A DNA stretch of 64,000 nt from positions 39,780 through 103,779 of the forward strand of contig JWZX01003269.1 in NCBI GenBank assembly GCA_001275005.1. Direction: 5' to 3'. Numbering within the stretch: position 1 is the stretch's first letter; the number at the start of each line of letters is the position of its first letter. The translations under genes were made by a program, and so were the position numbers. The notes under the pieces were generated by a model. The model was not told where the DNA came from and made no database searches. It saw only the letters and a program-made list of their open reading frames with translations. This document shows positions 46,488 through 56,471 of this stretch, in pieces. Source of the stretch: Chrysochromulina tobinii (taxonomy: Eukaryota > Haptophyta > Prymnesiales > Chrysochromulinaceae).

Positions 46488-48791
46488 TCACGCTCCTACT
46501 ACTCGCACTGGTCGGTTATTGGCTGCCGCTGCCGCTGCTGCTACCGCTGCGGGATCGGGCCCTCCGTCGGGCACCACCGAAACCCTGAAGCGAATCCTTG
46601 ATACGAATTTGACGAAGCGCAAGGTGGGGTTGACGACGGACTGCACCGCCTTGATCCCCAGCTCCTTCGACTTCGCCTTCGCCCTCGCCGCCCTCTCGCC
46701 GGGCGTGAGGTGGAATTTGAGCCACCTCCCAAATCGTTTGAGAGCCTTGAGCCAATGAGGCTCATGATCCCCTTCCTCGTAGCCGTCTAGCAGCCGACGC
46801 GCCTCCAGGCGGACCAGATAGCGTGCCCACTGGTCCTCGGCGGCGAGCGTCAACCAAGCGAGGCCCTGGACGACATACACGAGGAGCAGAGGGAGGATCA
46901 TGAGCTTCGCAAAGCTCTCGAGGAGCCGCAACGACACCAACGTCCAGTCGGGCACGAACTCGCACGGCGGGACGGCCTGCTCGAAGCCGCAGGTCGGGTA
47001 CAGGAACGTGATCCCGTCGAGGTCGTCTTGACTCAGGCAGCGGCGCGCGGCTCCGGCCGAGGGCCGCTCCAGCCCAATCGAGCCGAACTCGATCATGATC
47101 GAGTCGCTGTGGTCGACGCCGTCCTTGCCCATAAAGTTCTGGAAGGTGGCGATGGGCGGTGCCCGGGCTGGCGGGCGACCTGTCGTGATGATCATCGGCA
47201 ACCCCACGGAGTGCGGCGGCGGCGGAAGCGCGAGCCCGGGCGGGGGCGCGGTCGGGGGCGGAGACGGCGGCGGCGGGATGATCTGCTGCAGCTGTGGGTC
47301 GAGAATGACGCCAAAGTCGTCGTCTGCACACAGCGGCCGCCCCCGGTTGGTGTAGTGCGCCGCCCAGGTTGGGGCGGGGACGGTGCGCGCGGCAAGCAAA
47401 GCTTGGTAGGTCGCATCATAAGGGTAGACCTCGCCGGTGCTCGCGTTATACGGCGGCGACGGCGGGGGCGGTGCGGGGGCCCGCAGCAGCGGAATGGCGC
47501 CGTCGGCACCGGTGGAGTGATCGAGGGAAAGCAGGTGGCCGATTTCATGGATGGCTGAGGCACGGAAGTCGCGGCACACAAAGCACGTCATGATGCCGTC
47601 CGCGTACACGAGGGAGCCGGCCGTCATAATCGCGACGAAGAAGATCAGGGCGAGCCCGTTGGCCTGCACGATGGTCTCGAAGACCGAGATCAGGCCCGCG
47701 AGCATCGTCATCTTCTTCTGATGTACTTGCGGGCACTGGCACTCGAAGCAGATCTCTCCGCAGAACTCGTCGAGCACGTACACGATCTCCTGCAGGTCGA
47801 GCTTGCCGTCCTGGTCCACGTCCCAGCCCGTGAGCAGGTTCGCCGCGAGGCGCATCATCCACCCCCACATCACGCAGAGGCATGCGCAGCACAGCGAGGC
47901 CGCGATGAGCCAGAAGGCAATCAGGATCGTCTGAGACAACTCCAGGCCCGTGCCGTAGCCGGGGATCGTGATCACCCAGTCGCACACGTCGTTGTCCATG
48001 CGCCAGCAGTTGGGCACCGTCGCGTTGCCCAGCCCGTTGCCGTCCGCGACAGTATTCTTGAACTCGTCGTCGACGTTGAACTCGAGCCACGCACGCAGCA
48101 CAGTCCGGCCGTTGGCGGGCTGCATCGTGGGCGAGAGCGGCGGCTGCTCGGTGACGACGGTACGCTGCACGCGCGCCTTGGCGTGCTGGTCGCCCAGCCG
48201 CCGATTCTTCTGCGTGAAGCCGCCCACGATGACGTCGGCGCGCGCGCACTCGAAGCACGTGCGGTGTGAGCACATCCAGGACGGTGAGTTCGGGTCCTTC
48301 TCGAGTGGAGTCGATTCGAGCTTCCAGTCGACGTAGGTTTCCCCATCCGCGGTCGCATTCTCGCGCTCGAGGCACCACGTCGACTCGGCGCACCGGTCGT
48401 CTGCAATGGGCACCCACATGCGCTCCGCCTCACAGCGGGACGTCACGTCGACAAAGGTGATCGCTGGGTTGGCTGCCGCCCAGACGTCGAAGGACTCGCG
48501 GATGATGGAATGGATGCGAGCGCACGTCGAGAAGTTCTGCCACTTTTGGGAGATGAAAAAGCTCACCGCCGAGTTTTCCGAGATCAGCGGCTGCATCGTT
48601 GCGCAGAAGTCGGGAGCAAGCGCCCAACGGATGAGCGGCCGGCGGTAGGTCCAGCGGATGGAGGAGGCCATCGCGTTCGAGACATTCCTATAATCGGGAA
48701 AGGGTGCGGTGCTGCCGCCAGCGAAGATCGACCACGAGGACGCGGTTGGGAGCACCGCTGCCAACAGCACGGATGCCAACCGGCTCCGCAT
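46488..48791 (-). CDS. Membrane metalloprotease (matrixin-like) with internal EF-hand
   Basis: 767 residues. A signal peptide (SRLASVLLAAVLPTASS) is followed by a region like a matrixin N-terminal half (IRWTYRRPLIRWALAP, IIRESFDVWAAANPAITFVD). Cys-rich segments, then a membrane helix (TILIAFWLIAASLCCACLCV, about 284), an EF-hand loop DVDQDGKLDLQE (about 323), another membrane helix (GLALIFFVAIMTAGSLVY) and the zinc site HEIGHLLSLDH (about 413) come next. Pro-rich linkers (PPPPSPPPTAPPP) and DLDGITFLYPTCG close the catalytic part; a third helix (LILPLLLVYVVQGLAWLTLA type) precedes a basic tail. In ordinary matrixins the N-terminal strands and zinc helix are about 100 residues apart, so the insert is exceptional. 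The frame starts with GTG; the ATG at 48791 was chosen. Confidence 0.8.
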   Translation of the reverse strand: MRSRLASVLLAAVLPTASSWSIFAGGSTAPFPDYRNVSNAMASSIRWTYRRPLIRWALAPDFCATMQPLISENSAVSFFISQKWQNFSTCARIHSIIRESFDVWAAANPAITFVDVTSRCEAERMWVPIADDRCAESTWCLERENATADGETYVDWKLESTPLEKDPNSPSWMCSHRTCFECARADVIVGGFTQKNRRLGDQHAKARVQRTVVTEQPPLSPTMQPANGRTVLRAWLEFNVDDEFKNTVADGNGLGNATVPNCWRMDNDVCDWVITIPGYGTGLELSQTILIAFWLIAASLCCACLCVMWGWMMRLAANLLTGWDVDQDGKLDLQEIVYVLDEFCGEICFECQCPQVHQKKMTMLAGLISVFETIVQANGLALIFFVAIMTAGSLVYADGIMTCFVCRDFRASAIHEIGHLLSLDHSTGADGAIPLLRAPAPPPPSPPYNASTGEVYPYDATYQALLAARTVPAPTWAAHYTNRGRPLCADDDFGVILDPQLQQIIPPPPSPPPTAPPPGLALPPPPHSVGLPMIITTGRPPARAPPIATFQNFMGKDGVDHSDSIMIEFGSIGLERPSAGAARRCLSQDDLDGITFLYPTCGFEQAVPPCEFVPDWTLVSLRLLESFAKLMILPLLLVYVVQGLAWLTLAAEDQWARYLVRLEARRLLDGYEEGDHEPHWLKALKRFGRWLKFHLTPGERAARAKAKSKELGIKAVQSVVNPTLRFVKFVSRIRFRVSVVPDGGPDPAAVAAAAAAANNRPVRVVGA

Positions 48792-49023
48792 CGTCCACGG
48801 TTTCTCTGAGCGCACACTTGAAACTGTGCTCAGACGAAACTCGGCGACTGAAGCGCGCTCGCGGAGTCACAATGTGGCCGAGGGGTGCTCCCACAGCATG
48901 CATGTTAGGTGGGGGGGTTTGGGGTCACCGCGGTGTACGCGATGGGCGTCGGGATGCGATTCCCAAGAGCAACCCACACGGCCGCGTCGTCCATCGATCG
49001 GCACAGTCCCTTCTGTTAGCCTT
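48792..49023. promoter_or_regulatory. Divergent upstream region, protease and ART genes
   Basis: A 232-bp spacer. A poly-G tract (gggggggttt) lies near 48910. The ART frame stays open through it but the sequence is unlike protein. Confidence 0.3.
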
Positions 49024-51429
49024 ATGACTACGTCCCAAGATCTTTCTGTTCGCCTCATGACTACGTCCGCGTCGTGCCTGCCTGTTGAGATCGATATGCC
49101 AAGGCTGAATCAGATGCCGCGCAAGTCACCCACCCTGGAACCTGGAATCATCTTAACGGCACCACCTCGTAGGTGCGCCAATAAGAGCTTTGAGATGTGC
49201 ATGCAAGCGCTGCCAAAGGCGCCGACGATTGTTGAGCTGGTGCATCTCATGCCCGCAAGCCTCGGCCTCATTTGGCTCATGGTGTGGACTACATCGCGCG
49301 CATCTGCCGACGGTCTGTTCTCCGCACCGGGCTTGCTGCGACAGGGAGTGGCGGCTGTGGATCTCGGCGGCTTTTGGCACGTTGCCTTTATGGGCGGTCT
49401 ACCATTCCTGGCGAGCTTATTCTTATACTCGACCTCTATTCGACTAGGCGTGCTCCTCGAATGTCCAGACAAGAGCCGTGCCTGTGACAAGCCCAATTAC
49501 ATAGATGCACAACGCCACCAGGCCCTCGTTGATGAAGGTACGCCTTCCACCATCTGCGAGAAGGCTCAGATGTGCCTCATCGCCGCCTGTGGGTTGATCT
49601 GCACCTTTCAGTACACGTCGCGCCTTCGGTTCTTTGTGTGGGCTCCTCCGCTGCCGTCTCTCCTCTTCGAGATCCTACTCTATGTATTCTTCGTCACGGC
49701 CATCCCAGTCGCGCTCGTCTGCCTCCGATTCGTGCGGATGGGTATTCTGAAGGAGCAAGGCGGTAACGCTCTCGAGACGTGCACTTACATTCAGACCCTG
49801 ATGCTTGGCCTCGTGTGCCTCTCCGCCAGCCTGCTGAGCTATCTGACGCTGCTCGTCTCGGGGAGCCCTCCATTTACGACCGCCATGACGGGGCTCGAGC
49901 AACACAATCCATGTGCCCTCGCGGCAAATGCCTCAGTGCTCGACGCGCTCAAGTGCGTGCCCTCCACCTCGGTCTACGACGCACCTGGATCCCTCACATG
50001 CGCCAGCTCCGGAGCCTCTGACTTCTTTGGCGACTATTTGACGACAGTGGATGCGTGCACCGCTGCGCGCGCCTACGTGCCCATCACGTGCCGTGCCTAT
50101 GCTTGTTTCCTCCTCTGGCTCAACCTCGCCATCCTTGCCGTTGCATCCATGGCCAAAGCTGGGCTGGCAGCCGGGCGGCGCTCGCGACGCTTCCCACTAC
50201 TCAACTGGGCGGCATTCAACATGCTCTACGGCCTCGTTGGCCTGCTCGCTCCCCTGTACATGAGCATGTTGGTCGTGCCTGACGATATCTTGCGAGCGAG
50301 CTGGATGTCGCAGATCGTCTCGCGCGTCTACGCTCTTGTGATCAACCTGGTTCTTGTCTCCGGTGCTGTGCTTCTGATCTCGGCGGAGGCGTGCATGGCG
50401 CGCTTCGACGCGCTACTCACTGGAGGCGACCTCGATATTGCACTACCCAACGGCGAGCGACGGCGCGTGCGCGAGGAGCTCTTCAGGCTGCTCTGCGACG
50501 CGTTCAAGGCGGAGGTGCGTAATGATGGAGGCTTTAGCGACGCGAGCCGGTTCAGTGGAGAGCCGTCAGATCTCATCTTGGGGAAGCCGGCCGAGGCGGC
50601 GCTCGGCATCAACCACTACATGCGCGTTGACATGGCCAGCTTTGCGATGCCGCCGTATGCAAGGGGCGTCGCGGCAATTACTGCCGAGATCGAGGCGAAT
50701 GGCACCCCCGAGGATCACGAGTGCCTCGACTACGTCCTGAACCAGCGCGCCGGAGAGAGTGAGCTCGTCTTTGCGAATGGCAACCGCAAGCGCGATTGCG
50801 ATGGCCAAGGGAATCTGCTGACGAGCCGGCTGGACCCAGTGAGTGGGCGCGGGATGGCGTTCGCCGACTTTGTCCAGCACCCGCACTCGCGCATCGCACG
50901 GCTGCAGGAGCCCCACGTGCTCGCGCTGCGCCTGTACACGACCGCCGCCTTCCGTTCGCTCAACGTGCCGCTGCGCGACACTCGCGCTGAGCGGCCGCCG
51001 CACCCGTTCCCAATCACCGTCAACTACATTCGAGAGGGCATCTCACAGCTGAGAGCCGCTGCGCAGCAACATTATAGCGATGACACGCTCGATCTCTGGC
51101 GCGGGCTCAAAAATCTCAAGGCTGGCGCTGAATTTCAGCGCCATGGAGGCACGGAGCTGGCACCGATGAGCACCACCACTGACCTCTCGATCGCCGTGGC
51201 CTACTCGATCTCGTCCAGGTCACTTCTGCTCAAGCTACGCACGAACAGCTTCATGGGTCGAGGCGCGGACCTGACTTACCTCTCTGCCTTTCCCGGTGAA
51301 TCGGAGATCCTTGTAAGCACACGGCGGCTCGAACGCTGTGCAATCGCTTGTCCCTGGCTCCAACTCATCAGTTGTGCCCGGATCGAGACTATCCTTGTTG
51401 TGGGCAGTTCCCTCCACTCACTTATCTGA
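49024..51429 (+). CDS. Multipass membrane protein with C-terminal ADP-ribosyltransferase domain
   Basis: 801 residues from the ATG at 49024. The first 480 residues contain about seven membrane segments (LMPASLGLIWLMVWTTS, FWHVAFMGGLPFLASLFLY, LLFEILLYVFFVTAIPVALV, TLMLGLVCLSASLLSYLTLLV, YACFLLWLNLAILAVAS, LLNWAAFNMLYGLVGLLAPL, YALVINLVLVSGAVLLI) and a Cys-bearing loop. The last 220 residues carry the R-S-E signature of arginine-type ARTs: DLWRGLKNL (Arg near 692), MSTTTDLSIAVAYS (about 715) and PGESEIL (ExE near 758-760), with a YLSAFP strand before the glutamates. NAD-dependent mono-ADP-ribosylation of a protein is inferred, with the domain on the side of the last helix. ART proteins are usually soluble or GPI-linked, so multipass anchoring is uncommon. 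Confidence 0.75.
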   Translation: MTTSQDLSVRLMTTSASCLPVEIDMPRLNQMPRKSPTLEPGIILTAPPRRCANKSFEMCMQALPKAPTIVELVHLMPASLGLIWLMVWTTSRASADGLFSAPGLLRQGVAAVDLGGFWHVAFMGGLPFLASLFLYSTSIRLGVLLECPDKSRACDKPNYIDAQRHQALVDEGTPSTICEKAQMCLIAACGLICTFQYTSRLRFFVWAPPLPSLLFEILLYVFFVTAIPVALVCLRFVRMGILKEQGGNALETCTYIQTLMLGLVCLSASLLSYLTLLVSGSPPFTTAMTGLEQHNPCALAANASVLDALKCVPSTSVYDAPGSLTCASSGASDFFGDYLTTVDACTAARAYVPITCRAYACFLLWLNLAILAVASMAKAGLAAGRRSRRFPLLNWAAFNMLYGLVGLLAPLYMSMLVVPDDILRASWMSQIVSRVYALVINLVLVSGAVLLISAEACMARFDALLTGGDLDIALPNGERRRVREELFRLLCDAFKAEVRNDGGFSDASRFSGEPSDLILGKPAEAALGINHYMRVDMASFAMPPYARGVAAITAEIEANGTPEDHECLDYVLNQRAGESELVFANGNRKRDCDGQGNLLTSRLDPVSGRGMAFADFVQHPHSRIARLQEPHVLALRLYTTAAFRSLNVPLRDTRAERPPHPFPITVNYIREGISQLRAAAQQHYSDDTLDLWRGLKNLKAGAEFQRHGGTELAPMSTTTDLSIAVAYSISSRSLLLKLRTNSFMGRGADLTYLSAFPGESEILVSTRRLERCAIACPWLQLISCARIETILVVGSSLHSLI

Positions 51430-51970
51430 GGCCGACCGGGCGCAAGCTCGAACTCACGTATAAGGGAATGACGTACGAAGTTATCGAGGTGGAGCCGACC
51501 CAATGATGAATGAACGTGGACGTCGGTTTGGTCAAAGTACACATCATTTTAATATATAATAACCTCCAAAGCCGTGTGGGGAGGTATTCTTCGAGGTAAC
51601 TCTTTCTGGATTCACACAATAACCACCACCTGAGTTTGAACTGAGTGCTCGGCTGCACACATCCTGCCGATGTGCCAAACATGCGACTGTGGTTAAGACT
51701 GTGGTCCCTGGTGGGCAGCCTGGTCGTGCAGACCACACATCGTCATCCATCCCGTCCACCATCGTAGTAGAGCTCCGCCTGGACGAGAGCGGCAAGAAAA
51801 CGCTTCGGAAGTACACACCTAACAGGCACTAAACAGGCACCTGCACTCTCTCTTCGGGGGAGTAGAACCTGTGTGCTCACGAAGACGCTTTCGTCAATTT
51901 GGGCAGAAGAACAAGCCGAGCGTCCGCCGAGCTGCAGGGCCGACTGCGAAGCCTTACGAGCGAACTTGCA
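51430..51970. other. Intergenic, nothing recognised
   Basis: AT-richer spacer (for example attttaatatataataacc near 51547). No supported gene. Confidence 0.4.
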
Positions 51971-53377
51971 ATGCCTCTCACCCGCGGCAGCGCCTCGGCC
52001 GCCAGTGTACCGAATATATCGGCCATGGTGCCGCCGTCACCGCAGAAGCTCAAGAGCAAACTCACCCTTCAGCTCTCATCGTTGGGTTCCCGCGTGAGGT
52101 CCAAAACCCAACTAATCGTTGAGGACGGCCGTCGGGCCCTCAAGGTGGCCATCCGGCACCACAGAGCAGAGTACATTGTCCACGAGAGACTCCTGCTCAT
52201 CTTCCTTTCGCGCAAGACGAAGAAGATGCCGAAGCTCATGGACCCACTAGCACGTTGGCGCACTGCATGGCGGTGGCTGGGCGTCCTCCTCCTACTGCTC
52301 AACTGCACCGCTCAGTGTGCCGACAGCTGGGCACGCTACCGCTGTGACGAAGCAGGCCCTTTACTGCACGTCGAGTCCTGCAGCGATTATGGCCGCCACC
52401 GCGCGCACATCGCCTCGGGCCTCGGAACGGCTGTCCAGGTCTTCTCGCTCGGAGAGCTGATGCTCGGCCTGGGCACAGCTCACGCACTCCCTTCGGCATC
52501 CCCTTCGCTGCTCCGCTACGGAACGTCGGTGGGACCGACTTCCGTGGTACTCTTTGGGATCGATGGGCTGCTGCTGCTCAGCGCGCGCCCCCTATCTTCC
52601 GATGCGTTCGAGGGTTGGTGGACCCCGCCAGCCGAGGACACGCCGCCGCCCCTCGAACCTCCGCGACGAGCCGGCGACAGCCTCGAGCGCCAGCCTTGGT
52701 GGGCTCGAGGCTGGCTCGGTGACCTCACGCGGCCGCTCATCTCAAGCCGCCCGGTCAAGAGCATCGTGGGCTACCAGCGGCTCAAGGCCCTGAAGCCCAT
52801 GCCGTGGCCCATCCAGACGGTCATCGATCGTGCTGTCATCGCGTGGCTCGGGACGGGGGACGAGGGGTTCCGCAATCTGATCAGGAATCTGCCCTTTATC
52901 GGGGACGCCCTTCTCGAAGGTGACTTGCTCCAGGCGGCCGTCACCAATGCACTCTCGAGCGTCAAGCTCCTGGTGCTGATTGCGTCGGCCATCAAGGCTG
53001 CACGCATGAGGATGCGCCTCCGCGCGGTCAAACGCACCGCCGCCGCCCTGTGCATCTTGTCGTGCGTACGCCGGTGGCTTGCGCATGGTCGTGTGGCTCG
53101 ACTGCGGGAGAAGCACGAGCGGGCTGCCCTCGCTGTGGAAGCGCTCTCGGCCATGCGCGTAACCCAATCGCAGTCGAGCCACGGTTGTGGTGCCGCCAAA
53201 ATGGCGGCGGCGAGCGGCGGCGGCTGGGGTTACGGATGGTCGGGCGCAAGCCTACCCGCCGACATGGACCAGATCGGGGCGATGAGGGCACGATCGCCGC
53301 AAGGTGCGAGGGCTGCCAGGGAGGCGCTGAGGGCGATGGGACAGGAAACTGAGGCGATCTTATTAGCCTCGCTGTAG
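51971..53377 (+). CDS. Orphan membrane protein
   Basis: 468 residues from the first ATG; the frame opens upstream with TTG. A basic N-terminus (SKLTLQLSSLGSRVRSKTQL) precedes a hydrophobic helix (WLGVLLLLLNCTAQCA) at about residue 100. Others follow near 165-190 (AVQVFSLGELMLGLGTA), 195-210 (VVLFGIDGLLLLSA) and 330-345 (SVKLLVLIASAIKAA), then a basic IQ-like stretch (RMRMRLRAVKRTAAALCILS). The end is Gly/Trp and Ala/Arg-rich. No catalytic motif. It lies on the same strand directly after the ART gene, so a functional link is possible but untested. Confidence 0.55.
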   Translation: MPLTRGSASAASVPNISAMVPPSPQKLKSKLTLQLSSLGSRVRSKTQLIVEDGRRALKVAIRHHRAEYIVHERLLLIFLSRKTKKMPKLMDPLARWRTAWRWLGVLLLLLNCTAQCADSWARYRCDEAGPLLHVESCSDYGRHRAHIASGLGTAVQVFSLGELMLGLGTAHALPSASPSLLRYGTSVGPTSVVLFGIDGLLLLSARPLSSDAFEGWWTPPAEDTPPPLEPPRRAGDSLERQPWWARGWLGDLTRPLISSRPVKSIVGYQRLKALKPMPWPIQTVIDRAVIAWLGTGDEGFRNLIRNLPFIGDALLEGDLLQAAVTNALSSVKLLVLIASAIKAARMRMRLRAVKRTAAALCILSCVRRWLAHGRVARLREKHERAALAVEALSAMRVTQSQSSHGCGAAKMAAASGGGWGYGWSGASLPADMDQIGAMRARSPQGARAAREALRAMGQETEAILLASL

Positions 53378-53643
53378 ATCTAAATGGCCGCGGCGGGACG
53401 GGAGCGTAAAACTATAGCGCCGGACGATGCTATAGCGTCTGAGTCTATAGGAGGGGCGTCCGCCGGTGACGTCGATCGTCGGTGCGATGTGCTTCCGAGG
53501 ATGGTCAGCTTTTCACTGCGTTCAACGCAAATCGAAAAAGAGAATTTTGTTCTAAATGAGACACGATTCACGATACGGCGTACGTCCGCACGTGTGCCGG
53601 CAAAACATTCCCGCTATCGTATTCGAGCTTAGCACGGTGACGG

Positions 53644-55701
53644 TCAGAGCGAACTAGACGCATACCACATCGTGAAGGCGCACCTCGGGGTTGAGTCGTC
53701 GTTAGGTAGCACCTCGTGCAGAAGCGCCGAGTCGAACACCACCAGCCGGTCGCCGATGGGCTCGATCAACTCGGCGGCATACGCTCCGTCGGGCCACAGG
53801 CGCAACTCGCCGCCGCGATGCGTCTCCAAGTTCGTGTAGTAGATGGCCGTGTACGCGCGATCGCGGCTGCTCCCGCCCCAGGCATGATCTGCCTCATGCG
53901 CTTCCCGGGCGGTCGCATCAGCCCCCGCGGGGCTTTCTGGCGGTCTGGGCCGGTCCTCGTGCGCGCGGTAGAAGGCGCCGTGCTCGTAGCAGGCGTACTG
54001 CATCGATTCGCGCGGGAAGAGCGGGGGTCGATCTGCCGGCCAGACGGGCAACAGTTGAAGGTGCAGTTGACGTATGAAGAGCCGGTGGAGCGAGGAAAGG
54101 CCCGAGATCAGCTTCTCGCTTAGCCGCATGCCGCGCTGCCAGCGCGCCGGCTCCGCGATCGGTAGGCGTACGACTCGATCGCGGCGCGTCTCGGGGCGCT
54201 CGGCGGGAGCTGAGTGGAGGTCATCGCTGCCAACCAGTCCCACGTGACCAGCGCCCATGACATGACCAAGCTCCTTCGGCGCGTGCTGCAGCTTGCTGAG
54301 CTCCGCCGCCCCGAGGACACCATCGATCACTACCCAGCCTCGAGCGCGTAGTCGTCTCATGGCCGCAGCGCTCAGGCCGCGCAGAGGCCGAGTGCTGTGC
54401 GCCTCGTCGTCGTGTCCGATCGCATGGCCGACTTGATCGTCAGCAGCGGCGACCAGATTCGCTCCGAGCAAAGCCCAGTGGTCTGCGCCGTAGACGCTCT
54501 CTGCCGAGCTCGCGCCTCCTGCAGCACCAGCCGCGATGGCGGCTGACAGGCGCGTCGTCGCGGAGAGGTCAGCACGAGGGGACAGCGCTCGTCGCAGCAC
54601 GTGCGACGGAAGATGGGTCGGGCGCAGGCGCGCGGCAACTTCCAAGCTGCGTGCCGCCTCCTGCGACCATCCCACTGAGAGCAAAGTGATCGCGCGATCA
54701 AAGTGATAGTGTGCCTGCGCAGGATCAAGCTCAATCGCCCTGGACATAGCATCGATGGCCCGGCGCGTGTCGCCTGAACGCTGCAACGCCACGCCCAGGC
54801 TCGCATGCACGTCGCTGTCCTCTGGCGAGACCTCGAGGGCCCGGTTCAACAGGACACACGCGTCCTCCGGACTGGCGTCGAGCGCCTCCTCAGCAACGCG
54901 GAGCGCCGTGCGGCTCATCAGTTTCCGTGCCATTCTATCCGCCCCGCCAAGCTCGATCGCCGTCTGGAAGCGGTCAAGTGCCTCGCGCCGTCGCTCTTGG
55001 GCAACGAGCGTGATGCCGAGCTTAATGTGTGCGTAAGCAAAGAGAGGTTGCTGCGCCACAGCACGCGCAAAGATGCGCTCTGCACCCTCTGCATCTCCGC
55101 CTGCGAGCAGTGCATCGCCCTTCTCAAACGCGTTTGAAGGTGCAAAGTAGGCCAAATACAAGCCTAAAGCGATCGCCGGAGCCAGGACCAGCGGTCCAAG
55201 CATGGAGAAAAGGCCGAATGAGTCTTCGTCGTCCGAAGCCTGCTTCTCTCGATGGACACGCAACTCACGAGCAGTACGAGCGCGTGCGCGAATGGGCTTG
55301 CAGCTGTTTCTCGGCGTCGGGCAAATCCTTCGGCGCCATTTCACGTTCCTCAGTTGCTCATAGACCTCCTGGGGAGCGAGCCGGGAGATTTCGACGCGCA
55401 CGTGCGTGCATGCGTCTGCCTGCACGTCCCTGCCGAGGAGACCCGACGCGAGGGGGTGCGGTTGCGGAGGTACCGGTAAAACGCCGATACTTCCCCGGAA
55501 GTGGGATTCCGGGGGGCGCCCCCGGGACACAGTAACTTTAATTATACTTATCATGCCGTCGGCGGGATGGACGACGACGGCATGTTGAACACGATCCGAT
55601 GTTGCAGCCGTCGCCCACGGTGCGATCGAGAACGGCGAGAGCTCGGCCTGTCGAGTGGCTTCTCCTGCGGTTCTAACGCCGCACAGACGTAAGCATCCCA
55701 T
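53644..55701 (-). CDS. TPR-containing prolyl 4-hydroxylase-like 2OG/Fe(II) oxygenase
   Basis: 685 residues from the ATG at 55701, but the first 160 residues look unlike protein and the true start may be at MLGPLVLAPAIALGLYLAYF, a membrane anchor. TPR-like helices follow from about 195 (AFEKGDALLAGGDAEGAERI, PLFAYAHIKLGITLVAQERR, SDVHASLGVALQRSGDTRRA). The C-terminal 220 residues are an oxygenase: RLRARGWVVIDGVLGAAELS, the iron ligands AHED (His and Asp near 581) and LLHEVLPN (His near 662), and RCAFTMWY with the 2-oxoglutarate Arg. In algae such enzymes hydroxylate wall-protein prolines in the ER, fitting the proline-rich gene near 3.5 kb, but the substrate is unproven. Confidence 0.82.
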   Translation of the reverse strand: MGCLRLCGVRTAGEATRQAELSPFSIAPWATAATSDRVQHAVVVHPADGMISIIKVTVSRGRPPESHFRGSIGVLPVPPQPHPLASGLLGRDVQADACTHVRVEISRLAPQEVYEQLRNVKWRRRICPTPRNSCKPIRARARTARELRVHREKQASDDEDSFGLFSMLGPLVLAPAIALGLYLAYFAPSNAFEKGDALLAGGDAEGAERIFARAVAQQPLFAYAHIKLGITLVAQERRREALDRFQTAIELGGADRMARKLMSRTALRVAEEALDASPEDACVLLNRALEVSPEDSDVHASLGVALQRSGDTRRAIDAMSRAIELDPAQAHYHFDRAITLLSVGWSQEAARSLEVAARLRPTHLPSHVLRRALSPRADLSATTRLSAAIAAGAAGGASSAESVYGADHWALLGANLVAAADDQVGHAIGHDDEAHSTRPLRGLSAAAMRRLRARGWVVIDGVLGAAELSKLQHAPKELGHVMGAGHVGLVGSDDLHSAPAERPETRRDRVVRLPIAEPARWQRGMRLSEKLISGLSSLHRLFIRQLHLQLLPVWPADRPPLFPRESMQYACYEHGAFYRAHEDRPRPPESPAGADATAREAHEADHAWGGSSRDRAYTAIYYTNLETHRGGELRLWPDGAYAAELIEPIGDRLVVFDSALLHEVLPNDDSTPRCAFTMWYASSSL

Positions 55702-55815
55702 AGAACCCTATCCATATAGTACCCATGCTGGCACAGGCCTCTATGTAGCCAGCTGCCGGCATGGCGCAAATAGATCTGCACTTGCATGCGATCTTGGCGC
55801 GCCAAGCACTTGCAA

Positions 55816-56471
55816 TCACTCGTACACCCAAGCATGCGAGTGATCCTTCCAGGCGAGCACCTCATTGTCGTCGAACCATAGCTTAATCTCTTTTTCGGCG
55901 CTTGCCACGGAGTCGGAGCCATGGCAAATGTTGCGGCCCACAACGATCGAAAAGTCGCCTCGGATCGTACCCGGCGCTGAGGCCTGTGGGTTTGTCTCGC
56001 CGAGCATCTGGCGCCCCATGCGCACAACATTCTCGCCCTCCCAGACCATGCAGGTCACTGGTCCGGATGTCACTGTCGAGAGAGTCAGATCAACAATGTG
56101 GTCAGAAAGCTGCTGGAATCCATGAGTGATGGGAGTGGTTGACCACCAATTTGCGCACTGTATTTGAGCAGACCGGGAAAGAACGGCTTCTCTTGGAGGT
56201 CGCCGTAGTGCTTTCGCAGCAAATCCTCATTAGCCTGGTACAGCTTGAGCGCTCCAAGCTTGTAGCCGCGCTGCTCAAAGCGCTTGATGATCTCGCCGAC
56301 TAGGCCCCTCTGCACGCCATCCGGCTTGATCATGATGTAAGTGCGTTCCATGGCCATGCGTACAGCACTTCGAGACCTCGTCAGTGTCACCGGAGGACCG
56401 CTGAAAGCATGAGTGGTCGTCGCACAGACCAATGCGATGGCCAGCCTGGCCGCGCGTCGCACCTCACACAT
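55816..56471 (-). CDS. Nucleoside diphosphate kinase, plastid-type presequence, two exons
   Basis: Exons 56471-56159 and 56072-55816 join across an 86-bp GTGCGC...CGACAG intron in phase 1, restoring [17 protein letters not shown]; 189 residues. NDK transfers the gamma-phosphate between nucleotides via a phospho-His: [20 protein letters not shown], then NICHGSDS with the active-site His. A 37-residue N-terminal extension reads as a signal peptide ([15 protein letters not shown]) ending in an AF junction before a basic, hydroxylated stretch ([15 protein letters not shown]), as in bipartite plastid presequences of red-plastid algae. The core begins at MAMERTY. The join is firm because it reconstitutes the family sequence. 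Confidence 0.95.
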
